DNA of 5,520 nucleotides from the NCBI GenBank assembly GCA_022561255.1, contig JADFRO010000224.1, forward strand, positions 1 to 5,520, read 5' to 3'. Under the pieces are notes generated by a model. That model saw only the letters and a list, made by a program, of their open reading frames with translations. It ran no database searches and was not told the origin of the DNA. A program made the translations under genes and the position numbers. This document shows, piece by piece, positions 1 through 5,520 of the stretch; positions within the stretch are counted from its first letter, which is position 1; each line of letters opens with the position of its first letter. This DNA comes from Planctomycetota bacterium. GTDB taxonomy: Bacteria; Planctomycetota; Phycisphaerae; UBA1845.

Positions 1-205
1 CACCGGCGTGGGAGTCCCAAGAGCCCGTGGGGCCAAGCCCCGCCCCTGGGAAAAAGCATACAAATATCGACCCCGAAAGCGGCAATACAACGGCAGTGCG
101 TCGACCCCCGCGCGGCCTGAGAACCCCTAGCCGACCCGCGCGATCTAGCTGGCGCGATACCGTTTTGGTATAGTGGCATGACCGCGTGGTTGGAGATAGG
201 TTGCA
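1..205. other. 5' flank with no assignable gene
   Basis: I see no supported gene here. All forward frames are open from the window edge for some distance: frame 1 to a TGA at 118-120, frame 2 to a TAG at 128-130, frame 3 to a TGA at 178-180. A C-terminal tail of an upstream + strand gene is therefore possible but cannot be chosen between frames. A GC-rich hairpin lies at 27-43 (GTGGGGC/GCCCCGC around a CAA loop). It has no T-tract on either strand and is not a convincing terminator. A 7-nt direct repeat GCGCGAT occurs at 138-144 and 152-158, 14 nt apart, ahead of the TM2 gene. Confidence 0.5.
157..174 (+). promoter_or_regulatory. Possible promoter -10 box overlapped by a small dyad, upstream of the TM2 gene
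   Basis: TATAGT at 169-174 resembles a sigma-70 -10 hexamer and sits about 30 nt before the TM2 start codon. The matching -35 position (around 146-151, TAGCTG) is a poor match. The perfect inverted repeat ATACC-GTTTT-GGTAT (157-171) overlaps the -10 candidate, as an operator would. The call rests on sequence resemblance only. Confidence 0.25.
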
Positions 206-667
206 ATGAGCGAAATGTATGCCGAAACGGTCGACGTCGCAGCGACGACGATCTACTGCACGCGTTGCGGCCAAGCGATGCTTGTCGCGCCGCAGCATCT
301 TCGCACAGCGGTGACGTGCCCGCACTGCGAAAAGAGATTGAAACCCTGGCGAATCGCCGCCGTCGCTCAATCGGATCCGATTCCCCCACCGCCGCCTTCA
401 TCCGCCGCAGCATCCGCGCAGTACGCTCACGCGGGCGTGTACAGGGCTCAGGTACGGAATCGATGGATCGCGGGCACGCTTGGCGTTCTTCTCCCGGGCC
501 TCGGCGTACACCGGTTCTACATGGGGTTCATCGGAATCGGCATCATACAGATCGTCGTCACGGTGATCACGTTTGGCACGATCGGACCTATCTGGGGCTT
601 CATCGAAGGAATCCTCTGCTTCTGCGGCGTCATGCGCGACGTCGACGGGCGACCCATGGACGGATGA
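206..667 (+). CDS. Zinc-ribbon plus TM2 domain membrane protein
   Basis: A 153-aa protein with two parts. The N-terminal part has a four-cysteine zinc ribbon: C18-x2-C21 and C38-x2-C41. A Pro/Ala-rich linker (about 55-75) follows. The C-terminal part (about 84-150) is a TM2 domain (Pfam TM2 family). It has two hydrophobic helices around the HRFY motif (102-105), a Gly-rich turn, the IWGFIEG segment (129-135) in place of the usual IW..ID, and a closing D145-V-D-G-R-P. TM2 proteins are small two-helix inner-membrane proteins of poorly defined role, so only the architecture is assigned. The ATG is preceded by a good Shine-Dalgarno sequence (GGAG at 192-195 and AGG at 198-200). The next gene follows on the same strand within 75 nt and may be co-transcribed. 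Domain call secure; function unknown. Confidence 0.9.
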   Translation: MSEMYAETVDVAATTIYCTRCGQAMLVAPQHLRTAVTCPHCEKRLKPWRIAAVAQSDPIPPPPPSSAAASAQYAHAGVYRAQVRNRWIAGTLGVLLPGLGVHRFYMGFIGIGIIQIVVTVITFGTIGPIWGFIEGILCFCGVMRDVDGRPMDG

Positions 668-739
668 CCCACCGGCGTGAAACTTCCGGTTGAACGCACA
701 TCGACATCAGGAATCCGAAGCGCGACCGAGGCTCGTGCG

Positions 740-1327
740 ATGGGCGTCGCCGTACAGGCGAACCTGGTCACGCTCAGGGTCGCCGAGTCCCGGCGTCACG
801 GCTCTGCGTCCACCTCTTACGACATAGACGTTCCACCACCGGGCGTTGTGGCCCACTTTCGCGAGACGCTGGTCGATCCGAAGCGGCTGGCCCAATACGA
901 CGACGCGGAGCTGCACCTTCGCCTGCACGAAGTCTGGGGTCAGTTTTGCTTGATGCGCTGGCTATTCGGTGAGCACGACGACACCGGGGGAGCCAACCCG
1001 GCGAACGTTCCAGACGACGCCGAAATGCGCTGCGACGCCGTTATCGAGGCTAAGCTGGCGGAGGTCCACGCATTGCTCTGGCGCCTTCGCTTCGAGCAGC
1101 GCGTGCGAAATGGTGACTGTGGAGACCGGTTTGAGTCTGACCGAACCGTCGCGGAGACGATTCCCATCGAGGCTTTCGGCCAACCCTCCGGTGAGTGTAC
1201 GGACGCCGAATTGCTCTACGCCGCCTGCGAGCACGCGGGCATGTTGGCCGTACTTCGCTGGGTGACGGATCGCGGACGCGACTGGGGTGACGAGGACATC
1301 ATGGCCGTCGATCCGCAACCGTTCTGA
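740..1327 (+). CDS. Hypothetical soluble protein with an internal helical repeat
   Basis: I do not recognise this 195-aa protein. It has no signal peptide or membrane segment and looks mainly helical and acidic, rich in Glu, Asp, Arg and Trp. A 28-residue block at 54-81 (starting DDAEL) aligns without gaps to 154-181 (starting TDAEL). They share D, A, E, L, E, G, R, W and D at matching positions. A looser third copy may start at D92-D93-A94-E95. I chose ATG 740 because GAGG (728-731) lies 8 nt upstream and third-position G/C rises sharply from there. An in-frame GTG at 677 would add 21 residues, with a poor ribosome site and A/T-rich third positions. The gene lies downstream of the TM2 gene on the same strand, and its stop is 11 nt from the stop of the convergent sugar transferase. 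It is very probably real; function unknown. Confidence 0.8.
   Translation: MGVAVQANLVTLRVAESRRHGSASTSYDIDVPPPGVVAHFRETLVDPKRLAQYDDAELHLRLHEVWGQFCLMRWLFGEHDDTGGANPANVPDDAEMRCDAVIEAKLAEVHALLWRLRFEQRVRNGDCGDRFESDRTVAETIPIEAFGQPSGECTDAELLYAACEHAGMLAVLRWVTDRGRDWGDEDIMAVDPQPF
899..1282 (+). repeat. Protein-level internal repeat in the hypothetical gene
   Basis: Codons 54-81 (899-982) and 154-181 (1199-1282) of the 195-aa protein encode two gapless, similar 28-residue blocks offset by exactly 100 residues. Nine positions are identical, including the D-A-E-L start, a central E and G, and an R-W pair. The DNA itself is not obviously repeated, so this would be an old duplication or a repeated fold. 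Confidence 0.5.
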
Positions 1328-1338
1328 GGTCGGTACGG

Positions 1339-2826
1339 TCAGCAGCCTCCACGAAGGAAGGTTCCCGCCGTACGAAACAGAATGATCATATCCAGCTCGA
1401 AGGACATCTGCTTGAGGTAGTACAGATCGAACTGAAGTTTCCGCTTGGAGTCCTCGACGGACGCGCCGTACCGGAAACTGATCTGCGCCCAACCCGTAAC
1501 GCCGGGTTTCACGAGGTGCCTTTCGCTGTAGTACGGAATCTTCTCGCACAGTTCATCGACGATGTCCGGACGCTCAGGGCGAGGCCCCACGATGGACATG
1601 TGGCCGACCAATACGTTCACGAGTTGCGGCAGCTCATCGAGACGTGAACGACGAAGGAATCGACCGACGCGCGTAACGCGCGGATCGTTCGGCGAAGCCC
1701 ACACGCTCTTTCCATCCTCCGCGTCGGTACGCATCGTTCGGAATTTGTACAGGCGGAAAGGCTTTCCGTGTTGACCCACACGATCCTGGTAATAGAAGAC
1801 AGGGCCCCGATCGCCCAGCTTGATCGCCAGCGCGATCAGCAGCCAAAGCGGCGCGGAAAGACAGAGCCCCACCACCGCCGTTGTAAGATCGACGACGCGT
1901 TTGAACATCGCCTGCTCGTCGCAGTGCACCTTCAGGTCGGCGAACAGGAACCAGTAGGGCGTGATCTCGTCGACGAGAATCTGCCCTGTTGCTTTTTCGT
2001 AAAAAATCGCCTCGTTGGTAACCCGGCAGCCGGCCTGAAGACTCGGTACGATCCAGTCCATCACAGACGGATCACGCGCCGCCGACGCCCCCACCACGAT
2101 GTCCAAAACGCCTACGTCGCGAAGCTTGGGCACTTGCTCGGCGATCGGACCCAGAAAATTCGTATCAGCGGTAGCAGGCCCATCGCCACCTCCGGTGGTA
2201 GCGTATCCGACGAGTCTGTATTCTCTGAGAAACCCCTCCGACTGCGCCCGCACGAACGACTCGAACAGAGCGCTGGACCCGACGACGAGCAATCCCCGTT
2301 GAATCTTGTGGATCGCCCACGACGCTCCGAAACGGATGGCTGTACCGGTTACAAAAAAAACGCCCAATGATAACCCAGCCACACGCCGACTCACTGTGGC
2401 GTACATGATTACATAGATGATCGCGTAGGCAACGATCGCCGCGGTCGTGGTGGTCAGCAGCATCCGCGAGAGGATGCGCGACCGCGACACGAGCGTTTCA
2501 CGCTCGTAGAGCCCAAACACCAGACTCGCCACGATCCCCGCGAAGGCGAATATCGCCGTCGCCTGCCACAAGGCCACGTGCGGCACTTCAAGATTCGGGT
2601 GTGGTGGAAAAACGGTGAATGCCGCCGATACGGAAACCGCCAGTAGCGATACATCAACCAGTAACCAGGTCGAAGGGGGCATCCCCATCAGGGCACGCCC
2701 CACGATATGCGTCACACCCACCGTCAGCGACGTCCGTCGTTGGCGGCTCTGGACTTCGCTAAAACGTGACACAGACGGAGTTGCGACGACCTGACCGTCC
2801 GCTCCGGCTACCAGTGGACCACGCAT
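1339..2826 (-). CDS. Polyprenyl-phosphate sugar-1-phosphate transferase (EPS initiating enzyme, EpsB/WbaP type)
   Basis: A 495-aa long-form polyprenyl glycosylphosphotransferase. It transfers a sugar phosphate from a nucleotide sugar to undecaprenyl phosphate at the inner membrane, the first step of exopolysaccharide repeat-unit synthesis. About four N-terminal hydrophobic helices (about 53-73, 85-107, 122-143, 150-170) precede a Rossmann-like central domain (about 176-290, starting LLVVGSS). The membrane re-entrant helix is at about 311-335. The catalytic bacterial sugar transferase domain (PF02397 type) spans about 306-490. It keeps the GPVFY...RLYKFRTM segment (341-365), the catalytic D397-E398 in LDELPQ, GPRPE (414-418) and KPGVTGWAQI (440-449). 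The stretch ATGQILVDEITPYWFLFADL (279-298) resembles the PEP-CTERM/exosortase-associated subgroup (TIGR03013 style). Sugar specificity cannot be read. ATG 2826 has GAGAGG at 2837-2842. The frame is open upstream to 3240, but that part looks non-coding and overlaps the opposite gene. The catalytic residues are intact. Confidence 0.93.
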   Translation of the reverse strand: MRGPLVAGADGQVVATPSVSRFSEVQSRQRRTSLTVGVTHIVGRALMGMPPSTWLLVDVSLLAVSVSAAFTVFPPHPNLEVPHVALWQATAIFAFAGIVASLVFGLYERETLVSRSRILSRMLLTTTTAAIVAYAIIYVIMYATVSRRVAGLSLGVFFVTGTAIRFGASWAIHKIQRGLLVVGSSALFESFVRAQSEGFLREYRLVGYATTGGGDGPATADTNFLGPIAEQVPKLRDVGVLDIVVGASAARDPSVMDWIVPSLQAGCRVTNEAIFYEKATGQILVDEITPYWFLFADLKVHCDEQAMFKRVVDLTTAVVGLCLSAPLWLLIALAIKLGDRGPVFYYQDRVGQHGKPFRLYKFRTMRTDAEDGKSVWASPNDPRVTRVGRFLRRSRLDELPQLVNVLVGHMSIVGPRPERPDIVDELCEKIPYYSERHLVKPGVTGWAQISFRYGASVEDSKRKLQFDLYYLKQMSFELDMIILFRTAGTFLRGGC

Positions 2827-2884
2827 AACTACCGTACCTCTCAAACACCCTCGGTTCCATCGGAATGCCAGCCTCAGCGCGTGA

Positions 2885-2937
2885 GTTATCGGCAAACCCT
2901 CACTCCACGCGGCGCCGGAGCGTCTAGGGCCGATAAC
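2885..2937 (+). promoter_or_regulatory. Inverted repeat, candidate antiterminator or aptamer P1 stem
   Basis: GTTATCGGC (2885-2893) and GCCGATAAC (2929-2937) form a perfect 9-bp inverted repeat enclosing 35 nt. The enclosed part can fold further (CCT 2898-2900 with AGG 2926-2928; CTCC 2903-2906 with GGAG 2917-2920). On the + strand the right arm is also the 5' arm of the terminator at 2928-2983, so the two folds exclude each other. The hairpin can also form in a minus-strand transcript, in the sugar transferase leader. The pairing is seen in sequence; the regulatory role is inference. Confidence 0.5.
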
Positions 2938-2983
2938 CTCGCGTCCCGCTCCCACATATCGAGACGCGTTACGGCCTTTTTTT
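2928..2983 (+). terminator. Intrinsic terminator-like hairpin with T7 tract in the lipoprotein leader
   Basis: GGCCGATAAC (2928-2937) pairs with GTTACGGCC (2968-2976): nine base pairs with A2933 bulged. Inside it GCGTC (2941-2945) pairs with GACGC (2963-2967), leaving a 17-nt loop. Seven T residues (2977-2983) follow the stem immediately on the + strand. This is the form of a Rho-independent terminator. No + strand gene ends between 1327 and here, so it is best read as a conditional terminator ahead of the lipoprotein gene or as a block on antisense transcription. Confidence 0.55.
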
Positions 2984-3007
2984 GGACGAGTACCGCCCTG
3001 GCGAACC

Positions 3008-3021
3008 CGATATTCGTATCG
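3008..3021. promoter_or_regulatory. Small perfect dyad, possible operator
   Basis: CGATA-TTCG-TATCG is a perfect 5-bp inverted repeat around a TTCG loop, in the divergent intergenic region. A second small dyad, GCGGT-AGGCA-ACCGC (3056-3070), lies just before the lipoprotein start. Either could be a protein-binding site or an RNA hairpin near the ribosome site. I found no convincing -35/-10 pair for either flanking gene in this region. Confidence 0.25.
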
Positions 3022-3093
3022 TAGACCGGTTGAAGTCCGCGCGGATGAACCCGACGCGGTAGGCAACCGCTGTATGGAGTGTACGCCAACGTA

Positions 3094-3876
3094 ATGAACG
3101 CAGACCGGGAGACGAAAACCACGCTTCTTGTCCTTGCCGCCGTTATGGTGATAGGGGTCTCGGTGAGCGGTTGCACGCACAAGTGCGTAACTGTGTGGGA
3201 GCCCAAACCGCGGACGGAGTGGAGACACCTCGTCGCGCAACCGATCGATCCCCCCTACAACACGTTCCGAATCGACGCGTCCCTTCCGACCGTCGGCCTA
3301 TTCCCAGCGAACATCGCCGTTACACGCGTCGCCGTTGAAAGCGTCGGCGACACCGGCGAGATGCTACCCCGACTGTTCGCGGATCCGAGGAACGAGTTTC
3401 TACAGTGGAACTCCACCTTCGACGACCAAATGGCCATCAGCGAGGTCTTCCCGATCGACCAGCGCGATCTCGGCGGGGGTCCGGCCGACCCGGAACAGAT
3501 TGTCGCCTCGTTCCGCGCTCTGCACGCTCGCCTGGGTCTGGTTTACGCCGTCAACGAGCTAAGCCCCAACGAATCCGAGATGTTCGGCGCGTTGTACGAC
3601 ACGTCGTCCCTCCAGCCGATCGCTTCGTTCCACGCCCACGCTACCTCGATTAAACTACCCCACGATGCTAAAAACAAGGCGGATCCCTACCATCTTTGGA
3701 AGACGGATTCGAGGGCATTGGTGCGTGCCAAGTTTGCCAAAATGGTCCACAGTTGCGTTCGACAACTCGTGATCGACGATGAACCCTCCGCCGTCGAAGC
3801 ACGGACCGGGTGGCTGCCCGCCGGTCCGATGCGTCCGGTTGAGTGGCCGCCCATACGTGGAAAGCGTCGACGATAA
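3094..3876 (+). CDS. Putative outer-envelope lipoprotein of unknown function
   Basis: A 260-aa predicted lipoprotein. The N-terminus has a short charged region (K8), a hydrophobic core (about 11-23) and a lipobox V24-S25-G26-C27, so Cys27 should be lipidated and become the mature N-terminus. Thr at +2 is compatible with outer-membrane sorting by the E. coli rule. The mature part is soluble. Segments such as ARLGLVYAVNELS (145-157) followed by GALYDTSSLQPIASFHAHAT (165-184) suggest alternating beta strands, as in many periplasmic lipoproteins, but I recognise no family. The C-terminus is basic (GKRRR). The start is uncertain: ATG 3094 has GGAG 14 nt upstream, which is long, and an in-frame GTG at 3079 would add five residues. 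The gene is divergent from the sugar transferase and 70 nt upstream of the VanZ protein, possibly co-transcribed with it. A leader with terminator-like structure precedes it. Confidence 0.85.
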   Translation: MNADRETKTTLLVLAAVMVIGVSVSGCTHKCVTVWEPKPRTEWRHLVAQPIDPPYNTFRIDASLPTVGLFPANIAVTRVAVESVGDTGEMLPRLFADPRNEFLQWNSTFDDQMAISEVFPIDQRDLGGGPADPEQIVASFRALHARLGLVYAVNELSPNESEMFGALYDTSSLQPIASFHAHATSIKLPHDAKNKADPYHLWKTDSRALVRAKFAKMVHSCVRQLVIDDEPSAVEARTGWLPAGPMRPVEWPPIRGKRRR

Positions 3877-3889
3877 CCACAAACCTCTC

Positions 3890-3921
3890 GGTAGCTGCGA
3901 CGCGCTACCAAAACGCGTCGC
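3890..3921 (+). promoter_or_regulatory. Two overlapping, mutually exclusive hairpins between lipoprotein and VanZ genes
   Basis: Hairpin 1 pairs GGTAGC (3890-3895) with GCTACC (3904-3909). Hairpin 2 pairs GCGACGCG (3897-3904) with CGCGTCGC (3914-3921), a perfect 8-bp GC-rich stem with a 9-nt loop. They share 3896-3909 and cannot coexist. No T-tract follows, so neither is a standard intrinsic terminator. They may affect mRNA stability or transcription between the two genes, or be a protein site. Confidence 0.4.
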
Positions 3922-3946
3922 CACCGCGCCGCACTAGGTTTCGCTG

Positions 3947-5520
3947 ATGCGCACCGACCGGATTGAACATCCCACCGCCGCCTTTCTCCTGCGAAACTCC
4001 GTTGAACTTCTCACCGCACTGGCAGTACTGTTCATCCTCCAAGCCGGACTGGTTCCCTTCGACTTCACGATCGATAGCGAAGGTGCCAGACCCCGAGCAT
4101 TCTTTGAAACCGCGACGACCAACGCAAGTTTTCCTGATCTTGTCAGCAACATCTTCCTGTTCCTGCCCATCGGAATGCTCCTGCACTGGACGCTGCTGCG
4201 GCGCTTGCGGAGCGACTTTCTCGCCCTGCCGGCGACGCTTGTGCTTTGTGCCGCCCTAAGCGGAGGGATCGAATGGCTTCAAGCCTACTCTCCTTCACGC
4301 ATCTCCTCGACGGTCGACGTGGTGAGCAACATTGCGGGCGCGGGTGCGGGAGCGTCGTTATCATGGCTCGCTCGCAGGATGCTCCCCAACATCATCGGCG
4401 CGGCGCTGTTCGAGTTTCATGAACGCCCGACGTCAGCGATGCTGAAAGCGTATTGCGCCTCGTTGGCTCTCCTCGCGGCGTTGCCGTTTTCATTCTCACT
4501 CGACACGACCCGCCTCAAACAGTCGGTCAAGTCGGCCGTACTGGTCCCGTTCGGCCACGTCGACAACGAAGTCGTCCTCGCGGATGAAGATCAAAACATG
4601 GCGAACCCGTTAGCGAGCGCGCATGTCAAGTGGCACACCTTGAAGCGCTGGTCTCGATGGGCGGCGGAGGCTGCCTCGTTCGCGGTTCTGGTCTGGCTGC
4701 TGTATCCGTTCCTGCGTTTTGGATACGAGTTTAGCTGGCGGGCAACGAAGGCGTTGATCTGGTGGTTCGGCGGACTACTCGCGGTCGCCTTGAGTGTTCT
4801 GCAGTTTCTCATCGTCTCGCGCGGGTTCGATTCGACCGACATCGTCTTCCGCCTCGGCGGTATCGCCCTGGGCCTGCTTACACACTCGGTCTACCTTCGT
4901 CGCCGCGACGTGGAGACCGAAGAAGCGCGAGAGCGGCGTTGGCTTCGATTGGCGACACTTGCGTGCTATGCGACAGCCGCCTACATCCTCTACACCGGTA
5001 TCATCCCGGCCACGTTCACGCTAAGCGCCGCCGCGGTGGAAGAGTCAGTGACGTCCACGGCGTTCCTACCCTTCATGGCCTACTTCGTAACGCGGTTTGA
5101 CATCATGATGACCGACGTGATGGAGAAGTTTGCGTCGCACATGCTCTTTGCCGGCCTACTTGCAACGTGCTGGGTTCGCGTTTCGCGCCTGCGCCTGTCG
5201 CATCAGCTTTCCTACATTCTTCCGGTTTCCGTGATCATGGCGATCACGGTGGAATCCGTACAGATGTTCATCCCGGTTCGAATGACGACGCTGTCGGATC
5301 CACTTGTGGCCGCCGCTGGTTGTATGGTCGGGGTCGTCCTCCGCCAACACGTGCTCTCATTTTTGAACTTCTCCGCCACCCATGACTTCATCGGTCCGCA
5401 GGACGTCCAGACGCTCGCGGCGAGCGAACGCCAGCATACACTTTCCGACGGTTTGATCGCCTCGCTAACCGACCCGGACGAGAACGCCCCGGTAGAGCCG
5501 TCCCCGACGCGACTGGCGCC
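3947..5520 (+). CDS. Multi-VanZ-domain integral membrane protein, 3' end beyond the window
   Basis: An open frame of 524 full codons with no stop before the window edge, so the C-terminus is missing. It has about 12-13 hydrophobic segments. Three VanZ-like modules are visible. Each starts with a PF motif (P37-F38, P201-F202, P375-F376) and ends with a Q-x5-R-x5-D-x6-G-x3-G signature: Q112/R118/D124/G131/G135, Q286/R292/D298/G305/G309, and Q439/R445/D451/G458/G462. Module 1 is the most canonical, with N68...FLFLPIG and the E109/P116/N128 positions. Module 2 has lost the E and P. Module 3 keeps E436 and P443 but lacks the Asn. VanZ proteins are membrane proteins; the founding member gives low-level teicoplanin resistance by an unknown mechanism. 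After about residue 470 the chain is hydrophilic and acidic. ATG 3947 follows an in-frame TAG at 3935-3937 and an AGG at 3936-3938. The neighbouring EPS transferase suggests an envelope role (inference). Confidence 0.88.
   Translation, partial: MRTDRIEHPTAAFLLRNSVELLTALAVLFILQAGLVPFDFTIDSEGARPRAFFETATTNASFPDLVSNIFLFLPIGMLLHWTLLRRLRSDFLALPATLVLCAALSGGIEWLQAYSPSRISSTVDVVSNIAGAGAGASLSWLARRMLPNIIGAALFEFHERPTSAMLKAYCASLALLAALPFSFSLDTTRLKQSVKSAVLVPFGHVDNEVVLADEDQNMANPLASAHVKWHTLKRWSRWAAEAASFAVLVWLLYPFLRFGYEFSWRATKALIWWFGGLLAVALSVLQFLIVSRGFDSTDIVFRLGGIALGLLTHSVYLRRRDVETEEARERRWLRLATLACYATAAYILYTGIIPATFTLSAAAVEESVTSTAFLPFMAYFVTRFDIMMTDVMEKFASHMLFAGLLATCWVRVSRLRLSHQLSYILPVSVIMAITVESVQMFIPVRMTTLSDPLVAAAGCMVGVVLRQHVLSFLNFSATHDFIGPQDVQTLAASERQHTLSDGLIASLTDPDENAPVEPSPTRLA
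4271..5332 (+). repeat. Three VanZ signature repeats within one protein
   Basis: The 27-residue signature blocks are encoded at 4271-4351, 4793-4873 and 5252-5332. All three have Q, R, D, G and G at block positions 4, 10, 16, 23 and 27 without gaps. The repeats are visible at protein level only; I saw no DNA repeat, so the duplication is old. Confidence 0.65.

Noticed and set aside
27..43. GC-rich hairpin as a terminator of an upstream gene
   Set aside because: No T-tract follows on either strand; only an A-run at 51-55 on the + strand.
178..693. Open + strand frame of 171 codons overlapping the TM2 gene
   Set aside because: It encodes an Arg/His-rich low-complexity product in another frame of the clearly real zinc-ribbon/TM2 gene.
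962..1549. Minus-strand open frame of 195 codons
   Set aside because: It overlaps both the 195-aa gene and the catalytic end of the sugar transferase; GC-rich shadow frame.
1768..2370. Plus-strand open frame of 200 codons
   Set aside because: It lies wholly inside the sugar transferase on the opposite strand and has a basic, non-protein-like composition.
2889..2923. Resemblance to a c-di-GMP-I (GEMM) riboswitch through GGCAAACC and ACGC
   Set aside because: Only two short words match; the spacing, tetraloop and receptor of the class are absent.
2827..3240. N-terminal extension of the sugar transferase by 138 codons
   Set aside because: The extension is basic and low-complexity, overlaps the lipoprotein gene, and a good ribosome site (GAGAGG, 2837-2842) precedes ATG 2826, giving a family-typical length.
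1..5520. CRISPR arrays, tRNA, rRNA, insertion sequences or attachment sites
   Set aside because: No regularly spaced repeats, cloverleaf, transposase or flanking terminal repeats were seen.

Overview
The window is GC-rich bacterial chromosomal DNA, densely coding, with G/C-biased third codon positions. The gene content suggests a Planctomycetota-like or other Gram-negative EPS-producing bacterium. It includes a zinc-ribbon/TM2 membrane protein, a lipoprotein with a lipobox, a long-form polyprenyl-phosphate sugar transferase of the EpsB/PEP-CTERM-associated type, and a large multi-VanZ membrane protein. The taxonomic assignment is inference from gene style; no rRNA or tRNA is present.

Layout. 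Positions 1-205 carry no gene I can support. On the + strand come a 153-aa zinc-ribbon/TM2 protein (206-667) and a soluble 195-aa protein of unknown function with an internal repeat (740-1327). Facing them, and ending only 11 nt away, is the minus-strand sugar transferase (1339-2826, 495 aa). A divergent intergenic region of about 270 nt (2827-3093) separates it from a + strand lipoprotein (3094-3876). After a 70-nt gap with two overlapping hairpins, a + strand membrane protein starts at 3947 and runs off the window end with no stop codon (at least 524 aa). It contains three VanZ-like modules.

How the genes may work together. The sugar transferase would start exopolysaccharide repeat-unit synthesis by loading a sugar phosphate onto undecaprenyl phosphate at the inner membrane. 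VanZ-family proteins are often found near envelope and EPS genes. The lipoprotein may be an envelope partner. The window therefore looks like the edge of an EPS or envelope locus, with the TM2 gene and the repeat protein probably a separate small operon.

Most notable observations. (1) The divergent region contains, on the + strand, a segment (2929-2937) that can pair perfectly with an upstream arm (2885-2893). It can instead pair with a downstream arm (2968-2976) in a long hairpin followed at once by seven T residues. This is the antiterminator/terminator architecture of a riboswitch or attenuator, placed upstream of the lipoprotein gene with no other + strand gene nearby for the terminator to serve. 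(2) The VanZ protein has three modules with identically spaced Q/R/D/G/G signatures. (3) The 195-aa unknown protein has a gapless 28-residue internal repeat at an offset of exactly 100 residues.
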